A stretch of DNA of 64,000 bases from Streptomyces caeruleatus (lineage in GTDB: Bacteria; Actinomycetota; Actinomycetes; Streptomycetales; Streptomycetaceae). Position numbers and translations under genes: made by a program. This document shows, piece by piece, positions 1 to 8,365 of the stretch. Every line of letters begins with the position of its first letter. The stretch's first letter is position 1. The notes beneath the pieces are model-generated. The model was not told the DNA's origin. It ran no database searches and saw only the letters and a list, made by a program, of their open reading frames with translations. The stretch spans positions 311,469 to 375,468 of the forward strand of contig NZ_KQ948925.1 in the NCBI RefSeq assembly GCF_001514235.1, read 5' to 3'.

Positions 1-315
1 CTGCTGCGCCGCGGGGGCCGCTATGTGACGATCACCGGCTGCTACAACGACACCTACGGGCAGGCCTCTCGCGAGGTGTCCCTCATCAACGCGCACTACA
101 TCTGCGACATCCACCCGCGCTCGGAGTACTTCCGCGCCATGGCCCGCAACCGGCTCGTCCCGGTCCATGTGGAGGACCTCACCGAAGCGACCATCCCCTA
201 CTGGGAGTTGCGCAGTGAGGCCGAGCACCTGGTGACGGGCATCGAGGAGACGTTCCTGAACGCGTACCGCAACGGCAGCTTCCAGTATCTGCTGATCGCG
301 GCGGACCGCGTCTGA
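1..315 (+). CDS. Geranyl diphosphate 2-C-methyltransferase (2-MIB pathway), C-terminal part
   Basis: This is the last 104 residues of a SAM-dependent methyltransferase; the start lies outside the window. The tail, with the blocks TGCYND, LINAHYICDIHPRS and the terminal SFQYLLIAADRV, matches my recollection of the enzyme that methylates geranyl diphosphate at C2 to give the precursor of 2-methylisoborneol, an earthy-smelling volatile. The SAM-binding core is not in view. In Streptomyces this gene normally follows the 2-MIB cyclase and a cyclic-nucleotide-binding protein, so those are expected just upstream of base 1. The gene ends in TGA at 313-315, and no gene follows for 118 bases. Confidence 0.85.
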   Translation: MLRRGGRYVTITGCYNDTYGQASREVSLINAHYICDIHPRSEYFRAMARNRLVPVHVEDLTEATIPYWELRSEAEHLVTGIEETFLNAYRNGSFQYLLIAADRV

Positions 316-433
316 GCGACGGTCGAGCCGGCGTCGGCCACGGTCTTCCGTGGCCGACGCGTGTCTTCCCCCTTGGTCCCGGCTGTGCTTGCCTGGGGAA
401 CCGTTTTCCGGTGCCCGGGGCGGGAGTCGCCGT

Positions 434-1345
434 ATGCGCAAGCCGTGGATCGTGGGAGTGGGAGCACTGCTTGCCGCCGTGCTGCTCGGCGCGTGCGGGG
501 ACCCGGCGTCGGGGCCCGAGGCCGCGCCGCCCCCGGAGGTGCCGCGGTCGGCGGTGACCACCCATCAGCGGGCGCCGGCCTCACCGGGCACAGGCGCCCG
601 TACGAGCGCCCCTGCGAAGGCGCCCAGGGTGCTGTACCTGGGTGACTCGCTCGCCATGGAGGCGCAGAAGGTGCTCGGCCGGGAGCTGCGCCGCGACCTT
701 CGGGCGACGTACACCAGCGCCCCGTACTCGGGCACCACCCTGTGCGACTACCTGGAGGGCACGGGCGAGCGATCCCTCGTGCCGGTCGCGGACAAGGCGG
801 CCACCCTGGTGCGCCGGCTGCGGCCCGACTTCGTGGTGCTCCAGTTCTGGGGCAACGCTTGGGGCTATACGCCGTGCATGGACGGGATCACCTACGACGC
901 CTCGCCCGAGAAGTACTTCGAGCGGTACGCGGCCGACATGGAGCGGCTCGCCGACCAGATCGCCGCCGCCGGTGACGCCAGGATCGTCTGGGTGCTCCAG
1001 GGTCCGGACCCGATCACTCCCGACCGGGTCCGGCGCGTCAACGCCCTCTACGAGAAGCGGGCCGCCGCCTCGGGCGGACTGGTCGCCGACGCGGGCAAGG
1101 CGGTGAGTGCGGCCGGGGCGCGCTACTCCTGGGTGCGGGACCTGCCGTGCACGGCGTACGAGCGCGCCCACGACGGGTACTGCACCCAGCCGGGCCGCGA
1201 CCGTACGGCCCTGCACCGCGACGACGACTATCTGCACTTCTGTCTGGCGCCCACGACGTCCACGCCGAAGCCCTGCCCGGCCCGCTCCCCCGGGATCCTG
1301 CGGATCGCCCTGGAGATCACCCGGGCGATCCGCGAGAACCCGTAG
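434..1345 (+). CDS. SGNH/GDSL hydrolase-like lipoprotein
   Basis: A 303-residue predicted lipoprotein. I chose the ATG at 434 because it opens a lipoprotein signal: basic MRKP, a hydrophobic stretch, then LLGAC with the lipidated Cys at residue 21. A Pro/Ala/Thr linker follows to about residue 62. The hydrolase fold starts with VLYLGDSL, where the block I Ser is in GDSL at 70-73. The end carries a DxxH block (DDYLHF) typical of SGNH catalytic Asp-His. The block III region reads FWGNAW rather than a plain GxND, as in acyltransferase-linked SGNH proteins. The likely role is removal or transfer of acyl groups on cell-surface polymers; the substrate is unknown. It stands alone, converging with the VOC gene 8 bases downstream. 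Confidence 0.7.
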   Translation: MRKPWIVGVGALLAAVLLGACGDPASGPEAAPPPEVPRSAVTTHQRAPASPGTGARTSAPAKAPRVLYLGDSLAMEAQKVLGRELRRDLRATYTSAPYSGTTLCDYLEGTGERSLVPVADKAATLVRRLRPDFVVLQFWGNAWGYTPCMDGITYDASPEKYFERYAADMERLADQIAAAGDARIVWVLQGPDPITPDRVRRVNALYEKRAAASGGLVADAGKAVSAAGARYSWVRDLPCTAYERAHDGYCTQPGRDRTALHRDDDYLHFCLAPTTSTPKPCPARSPGILRIALEITRAIRENP

Positions 1346-1353
1346 GGCACGGG

Positions 1354-1837
1354 TCACTCGCCCGCGTAGGCCTTGTCCAGGGCGGCGATGTCGAACTTGT
1401 GCATCGCCATGAACGCCTTGGTCACGCGGGCCGCCTTCTGCGGGTCCGGGTCGGTGACCATCGCGTCGAGCCGGTCCGGGACGACCTGCCAGGAGACGCC
1501 GAACCGGTCCTTGAGCCAGCCGCACGGGCCCGGCTCGCCGCCGTTCTCGGTGAGCTTGGCCCAGTAGTAGTCGATCTCCTCCTGGTTCTCGCAGAAGATC
1601 ATGAAGGAGGTCGCCTCGGTGAACTTGAACTGGGGACCGCCGTTGAGCCCGAGGAACTTGTGGCCGTTGGCCGTGAACTCGACGGTCATCACGCTGCCGG
1701 CGGGCTGCATCGCGCCCTCGGGGGTAGCGCGCCACCTTGCCCACGCTGGAGTTCTTGAAGATCGAGACGTAGAAATGGGCGGCCTCCTCCGCCTGGCCGT
1801 CGAACCAGAGACACGTGGTGAAACCGTCGGATGCCAT
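1354..1837 (-). pseudogene. VOC family (PhnB/3-demethylubiquinone methyltransferase-like) protein, frameshifted
   Basis: The start is ATG at 1837 with a strong GGAGG eight bases upstream. The first 40 residues (MASDGFTTCLWFDGQAEEAA, then FKNSSVGKVARYP) run in one frame. The rest (EGAMQPAGSVMTVEF through the stop at 1354) runs in another. Both halves belong to one VOC-family protein of the PhnB-like type (about 160 residues), with the usual FTANGHKF and GWLKDRFGVSWQ blocks. The break sits at a run of five G (1720-1724); removing one base restores the family sequence RYP-EGA. It is either an assembly or sequencing error or a recently broken gene. If intact it would bind a metal in a paired beta-alpha fold; the substrate is unknown. 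Confidence 0.75.
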
Positions 1838-1903
1838 GAGTACCTCCTGGGCGAGCGGAACGCTGTCACCACTGTCGACCGGTCCTCGCCCCGGAACTCA
1901 TCG

Positions 1904-1935
1904 CTCTGCCCGTGGCGAATCTGCCACGGGCAGAG
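1904..1935. promoter_or_regulatory. Perfect 13-bp inverted repeat upstream of clpP3 (candidate PopR operator)
   Basis: CTCTGCCCGTGGC at 1904-1916 and its exact reverse complement at 1923-1935 are separated by GAATCT. The dyad ends 71 bases before the clpP3 ATG and lies in the 169-base gap between the VOC gene and clpP3. A PopR-like activator gene lies at 3265-3720, so this dyad is the natural binding site. The assignment to PopR is inference from position and symmetry. Confidence 0.7.
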
Positions 1936-2006
1936 AAACCGTCTTTCGGCGGCGTCCGCGGTCAAGAGTGGAGTCGACGGCATCCCCGCCACGACGAGGA
2001 GAACCG

Positions 2007-2645
2007 ATGACACCCCTGACCACGCTCGCTCCACGGGCGGAGGAGGGCGACACCCCGCCCACCCGCTTCGACGACCAGCTCGCGTCCCAGCTGCTGGCCC
2101 AGCGCATCGTCCTGCTGGGCACCCAGGTCGACGAGGTCTCCGCGAACCGGGTCTGCGCCCAGCTGCTGATCCTGTCCGCGGAGGACCCGCGCACCGACAT
2201 CGCCCTGTACATCAACAGCCCCGGCGGCTCGGTGCACGCGGGGCTCGCCATCTACGACACGATGCGGCTGATCCCGAACGACGTCTCCACGCTCGCCATG
2301 GGCTTCGCGGCGAGCATGGGCCAGTTCCTGCTGAGCGTCGGCGCCGAGGGCAAGCGGTACGCGCTGCCGAACGCGCGGATCATGATGCACCAGCCGTCGG
2401 CGGGTATCGGCGGCACCACCGCGGACATCGAGATCCAGGCGGACAACCTGGAGTTCACGAAGCGGACCATCGAGCGGATCACCGCCGAGCACACCGGCCA
2501 GAGTACGGAGACCATCTCCCGGGACGGGGACCGCGACCGCTGGTTCACGGCCGAGGAGGCCAGGGAGTACGGCATGGTGGACCGGGTGGTGGAGTCCCTC
2601 ACGGACGTCCGCCCGGCTTCCTCCCGGCGACGGATGGGGCTGTGA
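2007..2645 (+). CDS. clpP3: ATP-dependent Clp protease proteolytic subunit, ClpP3-like
   Basis: A 212-residue ClpP serine peptidase subunit. All three catalytic blocks are present: Ser103 in GFAASMGQ, His128 in RIMMHQPS, and the Asp of the [11 protein letters not shown] block near residue 177. INSPGG (70-74) and the Gly-rich oligomer contacts also match the family. The start ATG has GAGGAG upstream. It is the first gene of a two-gene operon with the second ClpP, one base apart. In S. lividans the clpP3-clpP4 operon is a backup protease switched on by PopR when ClpP1P2 is missing; the same arrangement plus an adjacent popR-like gene is seen here. Subunits form heptameric rings that work with Clp ATPases in the cytoplasm. 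Confidence 0.9.
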   Translation: MTPLTTLAPRAEEGDTPPTRFDDQLASQLLAQRIVLLGTQVDEVSANRVCAQLLILSAEDPRTDIALYINSPGGSVHAGLAIYDTMRLIPNDVSTLAMGFAASMGQFLLSVGAEGKRYALPNARIMMHQPSAGIGGTTADIEIQADNLEFTKRTIERITAEHTGQSTETISRDGDRDRWFTAEEAREYGMVDRVVESLTDVRPASSRRRMGL

Positions 2646-2646
2646 C

Positions 2647-3249
2647 ATGGGGACCTACACGATTCCGAACGTCGTCGAGCGCACCCCGCAGGGCGAGCGG
2701 TCCTACGACGTGTTCAGCCGGCTGCTGTCGGAGCGGATCATCTTCCTCGGCACGGAGATCGACGACGGCGTCGCCAACGTCGTCATCGCGCAACTGCTCC
2801 ATCTGGAGTCGGCGTCACCGGAGAGCGAGGTCGCGATCTACATCAACTCCCCCGGCGGCTCGTTCACTTCGCTCATGGCGATCTACGACACCATGACGTA
2901 CGTGCAGGCGCCGATCTCCACGTTCTGCGTGGGCCAGGCGGCGTCCACCGCGGCCGTACTGCTGGCCGGAGGGGATCCGGGGCGGCGGTTCGTGCTGGAG
3001 CACGCGCGCGTGCTGCTCGGTCAGCCGGCCAGCGGCGGGCGCCAGGGCACGGTCTCCGATCTCGCCCTCCAGGCCAAGGAGATGGTCCGGATCCGCTCCC
3101 AGGTCGAGGAGGTGCTGGCCCGGCACACGCAGCACGACATCGCGACGCTGCGCGCGGACATGGACCGCGACAAGGTGTTCACCGCACAGGAGGCGGTGGC
3201 GTACGGGCTGGCCGACGAGGTGGTGAGCCGGCGCCTCGCGCGGGTCTGA
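2647..3249 (+). CDS. clpP4: ClpP4-like protease subunit lacking the catalytic His
   Basis: A 200-residue ClpP paralogue that starts one base after the clpP3 stop, so the two are surely co-translated. The Ser is kept (Ser100 in GQAASTAA), as are INSPGG and the [11 protein letters not shown] block. The position that normally holds the catalytic His (RIMMHQP in its partner) reads RVLLGQP, with Gly at residue 125. The subunit should therefore be unable to cleave by the usual triad. It may be a structural or regulatory partner that forms mixed rings with ClpP3, as inactive ClpP/ClpR subunits do in other organisms. Whether other ClpP4 proteins share this change I cannot verify here. Confidence 0.88.
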   Translation: MGTYTIPNVVERTPQGERSYDVFSRLLSERIIFLGTEIDDGVANVVIAQLLHLESASPESEVAIYINSPGGSFTSLMAIYDTMTYVQAPISTFCVGQAASTAAVLLAGGDPGRRFVLEHARVLLGQPASGGRQGTVSDLALQAKEMVRIRSQVEEVLARHTQHDIATLRADMDRDKVFTAQEAVAYGLADEVVSRRLARV

Positions 3250-3264
3250 GGCGCCGGCGCGGCC

Positions 3265-3720
3265 TCACGCCGCCAGGCACATCCCGTCGTAGGACGAAAC
3301 GGTCCTGGCGCGGCCGGTGCGCCCGGCGCCCGGCATCTGGCGGCTGGTGAGCCGGACCAACTCGCCCTGCGCCAGCGACAGCAGGTCGCCGAGGCCGAGG
3401 CCGAGAGCGTGGGCGGCGGCCGCGAGGACCTCCGAGGAGGCCTCCTTGCGGCCGCGCTCGACCTCCGAGAGGTACGGCATCGAGATCCGGGCGGCGTCGG
3501 CCACGTCCTTGAGGGTGCGTTCCTGGGCGAGCCGTTCACGGCGCAGGACGTCGCCGACGAGGTCGCGCCAGAGGGGTTCCCTGGCCGCGGGGCCCGGCGG
3601 TGGGACGGCGGGCGGCGCGGGCGTGGCCACGGGGGTGATCGGCGCGTGGGCGGCCGGTGGGCGGGCGGCCGGTGGGCGCAACGGAATGACGCGGGCTTCG
3701 TTCGGCGCTTGATTGCTCAC
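3265..3720 (-). CDS. popR: XRE-family regulator, PopR-like
   Basis: A 151-residue protein with a disordered Pro/Ala-rich N-terminus (1-48), then a helix-turn-helix of the XRE type (about 52-115: RTLKDVADAARISMPYLSEVERGRKEASSEVL). The chain ends in MCLAA. In S. lividans, PopR activates clpP3-clpP4 and is destroyed by ClpP1P2 through two C-terminal alanines. The HTH type, the position converging on clpP4 (15 bases away) and the terminal Ala-Ala all fit. It would accumulate when ClpP1P2 fails and then turn on the backup protease, probably through the dyad at 1904-1935. Confidence 0.82.
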   Translation of the reverse strand: MSNQAPNEARVIPLRPPAARPPAAHAPITPVATPAPPAVPPPGPAAREPLWRDLVGDVLRRERLAQERTLKDVADAARISMPYLSEVERGRKEASSEVLAAAAHALGLGLGDLLSLAQGELVRLTSRQMPGAGRTGRARTVSSYDGMCLAA

Positions 3721-3801
3721 TCGCCCAGCCTATGAGCGGGGGACGCGAGGGGAAGGGATCCGCGTTCCGCCCTGGGGGAAATCGCGGTCCCGCCCGGCCC
3801 G

Positions 3802-4257
3802 TCACGCGTCGGTCAGCGCCAGCACCGCGCGCACCAGCTTGCCGACCGGCACGCGCTCGACGACGACGTCGGCGGCGAGGGCGTGGACTATCTCCAGGCC
3901 GTGCCTGCCGACGCGTTCGGGATCCTTGGGGTAACGGCGGGGCAGGGCGGAGCTGCTGTCGTACACGCAGACCGTCACCGCGTCGTCGGTGCCCTCCAGG
4001 TCCAGGATGTACGGGCCGTTGCTGTGCCGGTCGGCGTTGGTGACCAGCTCGCTGACCACGAGGAGGACCTTGTCCTCGGCGGGCTGTGCGATCGTGGCGC
4101 ACCATTCGGTCCTGAGCCTGCCGAGGAAGCGCGCGGCGAAGGACCGTGCCTCGGCGATGCATCCCGGTTCGCCGCTGTAGTGCGCCGCCCGCCGTAGCGG
4201 TTCCACGGGCACGTCGAAACCAGTCGGAATCACTGCCCCGTCCACGTGCTCGATCAT
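3802..4257 (-). CDS. ATP-binding protein (RsbW/HATPase_c_2 type)
   Basis: A 151-residue single-domain protein of the GHKL ATPase type that is numerous in Streptomyces and related to anti-sigma factor kinases. The N-box reads SELVTNADRHS (about 88-98), the G1 region is VYDSSS, and the G2 region is GRHGLEIV. The ATG at 4257 was preferred over a far longer open frame because the family begins about 25 residues before the domain. The ribosome site is weak (GAGAG). These proteins bind ATP and usually control a sigma factor or anti-anti-sigma partner, but no such partner lies next to it. Confidence 0.72.
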   Translation of the reverse strand: MIEHVDGAVIPTGFDVPVEPLRRAAHYSGEPGCIAEARSFAARFLGRLRTEWCATIAQPAEDKVLLVVSELVTNADRHSNGPYILDLEGTDDAVTVCVYDSSSALPRRYPKDPERVGRHGLEIVHALAADVVVERVPVGKLVRAVLALTDA

Positions 4258-4355
4258 GCGTTTCTCTCTCGGAAGCCGGACTGGCCGGACACTGCTGCAC
4301 CAGTCCTCGTACCCAGAGCGGAGCCGCGCAGTCACCGTGCAGGTGGCGCCGTACG

Positions 4356-5660
4356 TCACAGCGGCGGGGAGGACTCCGGCGTACCGCCGGACGTCGACTG
4401 TGACTCCGTGGTCATCTCCTCGTCCGGCGGCTCCTGGGACGACGTGGTGGTCTCGGGCGACTCGGGCTCCGTCGTCGGCTCTTCGGACGTGGGTTCGTCG
4501 GTCGTGGGCTCGTCCTTGGTCGTCTCGTCCTTCGTCGTCTCGTCCTTGGTCGTCTCGTCCTTCGTGGTCTCGTCCTTCGTGGTCTCGTCCTTCGGCGTCT
4601 TGTCCTTCGGCGTCTTGTCCTTCGGCGTCTTGTCCTTCGTCGGTTCGTCCTTCGTCGACGGCGTGGTCGGGGTGGTCGACGTGGAGGAGCTCGGCGAGGT
4701 GGGCTTCGACACGCTCACCGACGGGGACGGCTTCACGGGGCGCTTGGTCTTCTTGTCCTTGTGGGCGTCGTCGCCGCGGTGCCGGGCGACCCACTCGTCG
4801 TGGTCGTGGTCGTAGATGACGAACTCTTTGACGACCTTCGGCGCGGGGGTGACCACCACGACGTTCGAGGGGCGGTACGCGGGCCAGGAGTCGCCCTTCT
4901 GCTTGAGGGTGCCCTGCCGGGCGACCGGCTCGGTCAGCGGGTTGCCGCAGGCGCAGCGCACCCGGGGCACGCCGTGGTCGTCCACGAGGACCGCAGTGCC
5001 GGTCTGGAGGACGGCCTGGTAGCCGTCGGCGGCGCCGTCGCGGTAGCCGTGGTTGGTGACGCGGGTGTCCATGCGGAGCTGCACGGGGGTGAGCGAGCGG
5101 AGATAGGAGGGGACGTCGGAGGCCTCGACGCCGGCGACCGACGCGAACGCCCTGTTCTTCTCCGGGGCCTGCTGGAGGTACTTGATCTGCTTCTCCACGT
5201 CGCAGCTGGCGACGTTGCGGGTACCGCCGTAGAGGCCCGGCGCGCCGCCGTCGACGCCGATCACCGCGTTCGAGGGGGCCGACTCGGTGGCCGGGGACGG
5301 GGTGACGGGCGGGGCGGAGCTGTCCGTGGCCGTGGACTCGGTGAACGGATCGGGGCCGGTGCTCCCCGCGGCCTGGAGGAAGACCTCACCCTGGGCGCTG
5401 TCGCCGGTGCCGCCGGTGCCGCGGGAGAGGACGACGGCGAGGACCACCGCGGCCACGACCACGGTGGAGAGGATGGCGATGCGGGGTACGGACTTCCACC
5501 AGGGCTGGTGGGGTTCGGGGCTCGGCGCGCCCGCGCCGCTGCCGGACGGGGGCGGCGCGGGCGGGCCCGAGGGCGGCTGGGAGGGGCCCGACAGGGGTCC
5601 CGAGGGCGGTCCTGAGGGCGGTCCTGAGGGACGGCCGGACGGCGGAGGTTCGACGCTCAC
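4356..5660 (-). CDS. DUF6777-type membrane-anchored protein with a Lys-Asp/Glu-Thr repeat tail
   Basis: 434 residues from a GTG at 5660 with AAGAAGG upstream. Order: a Pro/Ser/Gly-rich cytoplasmic segment (1-55) made of SGPP-like repeats; one membrane helix at about 60-79 (IAILSTVVVAAVVLAVVLS); a globular outer region (about 90-270) that I recognise as the DUF6777 family, with paired cysteines (SCDVEKQ, RCACG); then a long charged linker ending in about a dozen five-residue repeats of the TKDET or TPKDK kind (about 330-390). The protein probably sits in the membrane with its tail outside. No function is known. The divergent neighbour is another membrane protein, separated by a 216-base AT-richer region that likely holds both promoters. 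Confidence 0.75.
   Translation of the reverse strand: MSVEPPPSGRPSGPPSGPPSGPLSGPSQPPSGPPAPPPSGSGAGAPSPEPHQPWWKSVPRIAILSTVVVAAVVLAVVLSRGTGGTGDSAQGEVFLQAAGSTGPDPFTESTATDSSAPPVTPSPATESAPSNAVIGVDGGAPGLYGGTRNVASCDVEKQIKYLQQAPEKNRAFASVAGVEASDVPSYLRSLTPVQLRMDTRVTNHGYRDGAADGYQAVLQTGTAVLVDDHGVPRVRCACGNPLTEPVARQGTLKQKGDSWPAYRPSNVVVVTPAPKVVKEFVIYDHDHDEWVARHRGDDAHKDKKTKRPVKPSPSVSVSKPTSPSSSTSTTPTTPSTKDEPTKDKTPKDKTPKDKTPKDETTKDETTKDETTKDETTKDETTKDEPTTDEPTSEEPTTEPESPETTTSSQEPPDEEMTTESQSTSGGTPESSPPL
4487..4665. repeat. 15-bp coding tandem repeat in the DUF6777 protein tail
   Basis: About twelve 15-bp units built on TTCGTCGTCTCGTCC and variants. On the minus strand they encode pentapeptides of the TKDET/TPKDK type. 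Units stay in frame, so copy number can change without breaking the gene. Confidence 0.85.
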
Positions 5661-5876
5661 GAGGCCTTCTTCCCGACGCAGGATCCGTGCGGGATGCCCG
5701 GCGTGGAATTCCTGCGACGCCTATGCCTTCTGCCATTTTCGTCTTGCCGCTTTTGCTACTTCTGTCATCTTTTGGCAGCTCTCCCATTCTGTGCTCCGGT
5801 GGCCGTCCGTACGCAAGCCGACGCGGACGGACCTCTCGGCGGGCGAGCGGCCGGGGCGCTGCTTAGCGTGGTCAGG

Positions 5877-7163
5877 GTGAGCGTGCTGACCCCGTCCCGT
5901 CCGGCCGTGGCCGCCCATGGCTGGGTGCGGGCCTTCGTCACGGTGCTGGCCGGGCTGGTCGCGATGGGCGTGGTCGCCGCGCTGGGGCTGTGGGCGGCGG
6001 GGGCGGCCGACCTCCCCGACAACGCCTTCCCGCGGGTCGTCGCGGCGACCGTGGTCACGGCGGTGGGCGGCACGATCGAGCTGTCGGGGGACGCCGGGGT
6101 GCTGGCCGATCCCGACGCCGGGCTGACCGTGATCCCGCTGTCCGTCACGCTCACCGGCGCGCTCGTCCTGGCCGCCGGGTTCCTGCGGCCGCTGCGGCAC
6201 CGGGCGGTCGCGGGCGCCGGGGAGCTGGCCGGGTGGGCCGCCCGGATCGCCGTGCTGTGGCTGGCCGCGCTGCTGGGGCTGTCCTTCACCGCTCGCCAGA
6301 GCTTCTCCCTCTCCCTCGACGAGCTCGGGCAGGACGTGCTCGCCGACATCGGCGACCTGTTCGGCATCTCCCCGGAGGTCGGTTTCACCACGGACGTCGT
6401 GTCGAGCGTCCTGTTCGGACTGCTGTGGCTGGCGGGCGTGCTGGTCCTGGCCCTGCTGGTCTCGCGCGGGGCTCCGCTGCCGGGCCGGCTGCTGCGCTTC
6501 CAGGAGTCGGTGCGGCCGGCCGCGTACGCCATGGTGGCGCTGCTGCTGGCGTATGTCGTGCTCGGTGTGGTCATCGGCGTGATCGTCGCGGCGACCCGGG
6601 GGCATCCGGCCGAGACGTTCGCGGCGATGCTGCTCGGCCTGCCGAACCTGGTGTGGCTCGCCCTGACGATCGGGCTCGGCGCCACGTGGGACGGCAGGGT
6701 GGACGGGCCCTTCGGGCTGCCCATGCCGCATGCGCTCGACGAGGTGCTGCGCGGCGGCGAGGTCTCCGAGCTGAACCTGAGCACCCTCTCGGAGCACGAC
6801 GGCCGGGTGTGGTGGCTGATCGCCGTCGACGCGGTCCTGCTGCTGGCCGCGGCCTTCGTCATGGCGCGGCGCTCACCGGCCCGGATCCGCCCCTGGCAGC
6901 ACGCCGTGCACATGGCCGTGGCGCTGGCCCTCACGGTCCTGACGATCTGCCTCCTCGCCCGCACCTCCGCCCACTACGGCCTCTCGATCCTCGGCATCGG
7001 CGAACTGGGCGGCGACCTGGCCGGCGAACTCCTCCTGAGACCCCACATCTGGCCCGCCATCGGCCTGGCCCTGCTCTGGGGGCTGGTCACGGGGTTCCTC
7101 GGCGCGCTGCTGGCCCGGCCCCTACGGCATCGGGGCGAGGTCGCGGAGCGCGGGGAAGGCTGA
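5877..7163 (+). CDS. Streptophobe family integral membrane protein
   Basis: A highly hydrophobic protein with roughly ten membrane helices, matching the Streptomyces-restricted family called streptophobe. I placed the start at GTG 5877 (VSVLTPSRPAVAAHGW); the frame is open further upstream but the sequence there is not protein-like, and GTG 5868 is an alternative. From that GTG it encodes 428 residues. Features include the opening AHGWVRAFVTVLAGLVAMG and the conserved LPDNAFP and GGTIELSGDAG segments. Its function is unknown. A GTGGCCC triplication lies in the 203-base gap before the convergent kinase operon. Confidence 0.75.
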   Translation: MSVLTPSRPAVAAHGWVRAFVTVLAGLVAMGVVAALGLWAAGAADLPDNAFPRVVAATVVTAVGGTIELSGDAGVLADPDAGLTVIPLSVTLTGALVLAAGFLRPLRHRAVAGAGELAGWAARIAVLWLAALLGLSFTARQSFSLSLDELGQDVLADIGDLFGISPEVGFTTDVVSSVLFGLLWLAGVLVLALLVSRGAPLPGRLLRFQESVRPAAYAMVALLLAYVVLGVVIGVIVAATRGHPAETFAAMLLGLPNLVWLALTIGLGATWDGRVDGPFGLPMPHALDEVLRGGEVSELNLSTLSEHDGRVWWLIAVDAVLLLAAAFVMARRSPARIRPWQHAVHMAVALALTVLTICLLARTSAHYGLSILGIGELGGDLAGELLLRPHIWPAIGLALLWGLVTGFLGALLARPLRHRGEVAERGEG

Positions 7164-7366
7164 GCGGCGCGGCGTTCACCGAAGGGCGAGGGGCCGCCGC
7201 GCGGCAGACCGGGCCGAGAGACGGCTGCGCCCAGCGCGTCGGGACTTCCGCACGTCCTTCGCTGACTCCTCCGGGGCTCCTGCGGCCCCGTGGCCCGTGG
7301 CCCGTGGCCGCGCAGTCGGCCGGCGCCCCCACAGCCGGGCCGGCCGCCCGGACGAGCGACCGAGGT

Positions 7367-8365
7367 TCACTGCCGGAATACCGGTTCCGCCCAGCGTGGC
7401 GGTGGCTTCGGCGGGTTCTTCGCGGGGGCTTCGGGGGCCGGTACGACCTTGTGGTCCACCGCCGTCGCCGGGCGGCCGCCCGCGGGGCCTCCGGTGACCG
7501 CGGCGCGCAGGTCGGTGACGAAGGCGAGGCAGGAGTCGTGGCGGTCGTCGGGGCTCTTGGCCAGGGCGTCGGCGAAGACGGCGTCCACGGGCGGGGCGAG
7601 GTCGGGGCGGGCCTCGGTCAGGGGCGGGGGGTCGTCGTACTGGTGGGCCCAGAGCAGGGCCATGTCCTCGTCCCGGCGGAACGGCGGGTGGCCCGTCAGG
7701 CACTCGTAGACCACGCAGGCGAAACCGTAGACGTCGCAGCGGGCGTCGACCGGCTTGCCCGAGATCTGCTCGGGGGCCACGTAGTCGAGGGTGCCGACGA
7801 ACTGGCCGACGGTGGTGAAGCCGGTCAGGGACAGGGACTTCTTCGTCAGGCCGAAGTCGGTGAGGTAGGCGTGCTCGGGGTGGTCGCTGTCGGTGCCGCG
7901 GGCGACGAGGATGTTGCCGGGTTTCACGTCCCGGTGGACCAGGCCGTTCTCGTGCGCCGCGTCGAGCGCGGAGGCGATCTGCGCGGCGATCCGCAGGGCC
8001 GTCGCGGGCGTCAGCGGACCCTGGCTGTCGAGCAGATGACGCAGGTCGCTGCCGGAGACGTAGCGCATGGCGATGTAGAGGACGCCGTCCGTCTCGCCGG
8101 CCTCGAAGACGGGCACGATGTGCGGATGGTCGATCGCTGCGGCCGCCCGGGACTCGTGGGTGAAGCGGCGGCGGAAGGTGTCGTTGCGGGCGAGTTCGGG
8201 CGCGAGGAGCTTCAGCGCGACCGTGCGTTCCAGGCGCAGGTCCTTCGCGCGGTAGACCACGGCCATGCCGCCCCGGCCGATCTCGCGCTCGATGCGGTAG
8301 CCCGCGACCTGGCGGCCGATCAGCTCGGAGGGCCGGCCGGAGAAGAGGCTGGTGTCACGGGCCAT
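7367..8365 (-). CDS. Soluble Ser/Thr protein kinase (PknF-like context)
   Basis: A 332-residue Hanks-type kinase that is almost all catalytic domain (about 22-275). Visible motifs: Gly loop GRGGMAVVY (30-38), the ATP-anchoring Lys52, the HRDVKPGN loop (His144-Arg145-Asp146), DFG at 170-172, and an activation segment with several Ser/Thr. It lacks the usual membrane helix and PASTA domains; the tail is a short Pro/Lys-rich stretch. It overlaps the 182-residue gene by 11 bases and is third in an operon that begins with an FHA-FHA-ABC transporter. By analogy with mycobacterial PknF and Rv1747, it probably phosphorylates that transporter. Confidence 0.9.
   Translation of the reverse strand: MARDTSLFSGRPSELIGRQVAGYRIEREIGRGGMAVVYRAKDLRLERTVALKLLAPELARNDTFRRRFTHESRAAAAIDHPHIVPVFEAGETDGVLYIAMRYVSGSDLRHLLDSQGPLTPATALRIAAQIASALDAAHENGLVHRDVKPGNILVARGTDSDHPEHAYLTDFGLTKKSLSLTGFTTVGQFVGTLDYVAPEQISGKPVDARCDVYGFACVVYECLTGHPPFRRDEDMALLWAHQYDDPPPLTEARPDLAPPVDAVFADALAKSPDDRHDSCLAFVTDLRAAVTGGPAGGRPATAVDHKVVPAPEAPAKNPPKPPPRWAEPVFRQ

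Noticed and set aside
581..1837. Long minus-strand reading frame overlapping the SGNH gene
   Set aside because: Only its first 40 residues are the VOC protein; the remainder is antisense to the hydrolase and is not protein-like.
4487..4665. CRISPR or regulatory repeats
   Set aside because: In-frame 15-mers without spacers inside a gene.
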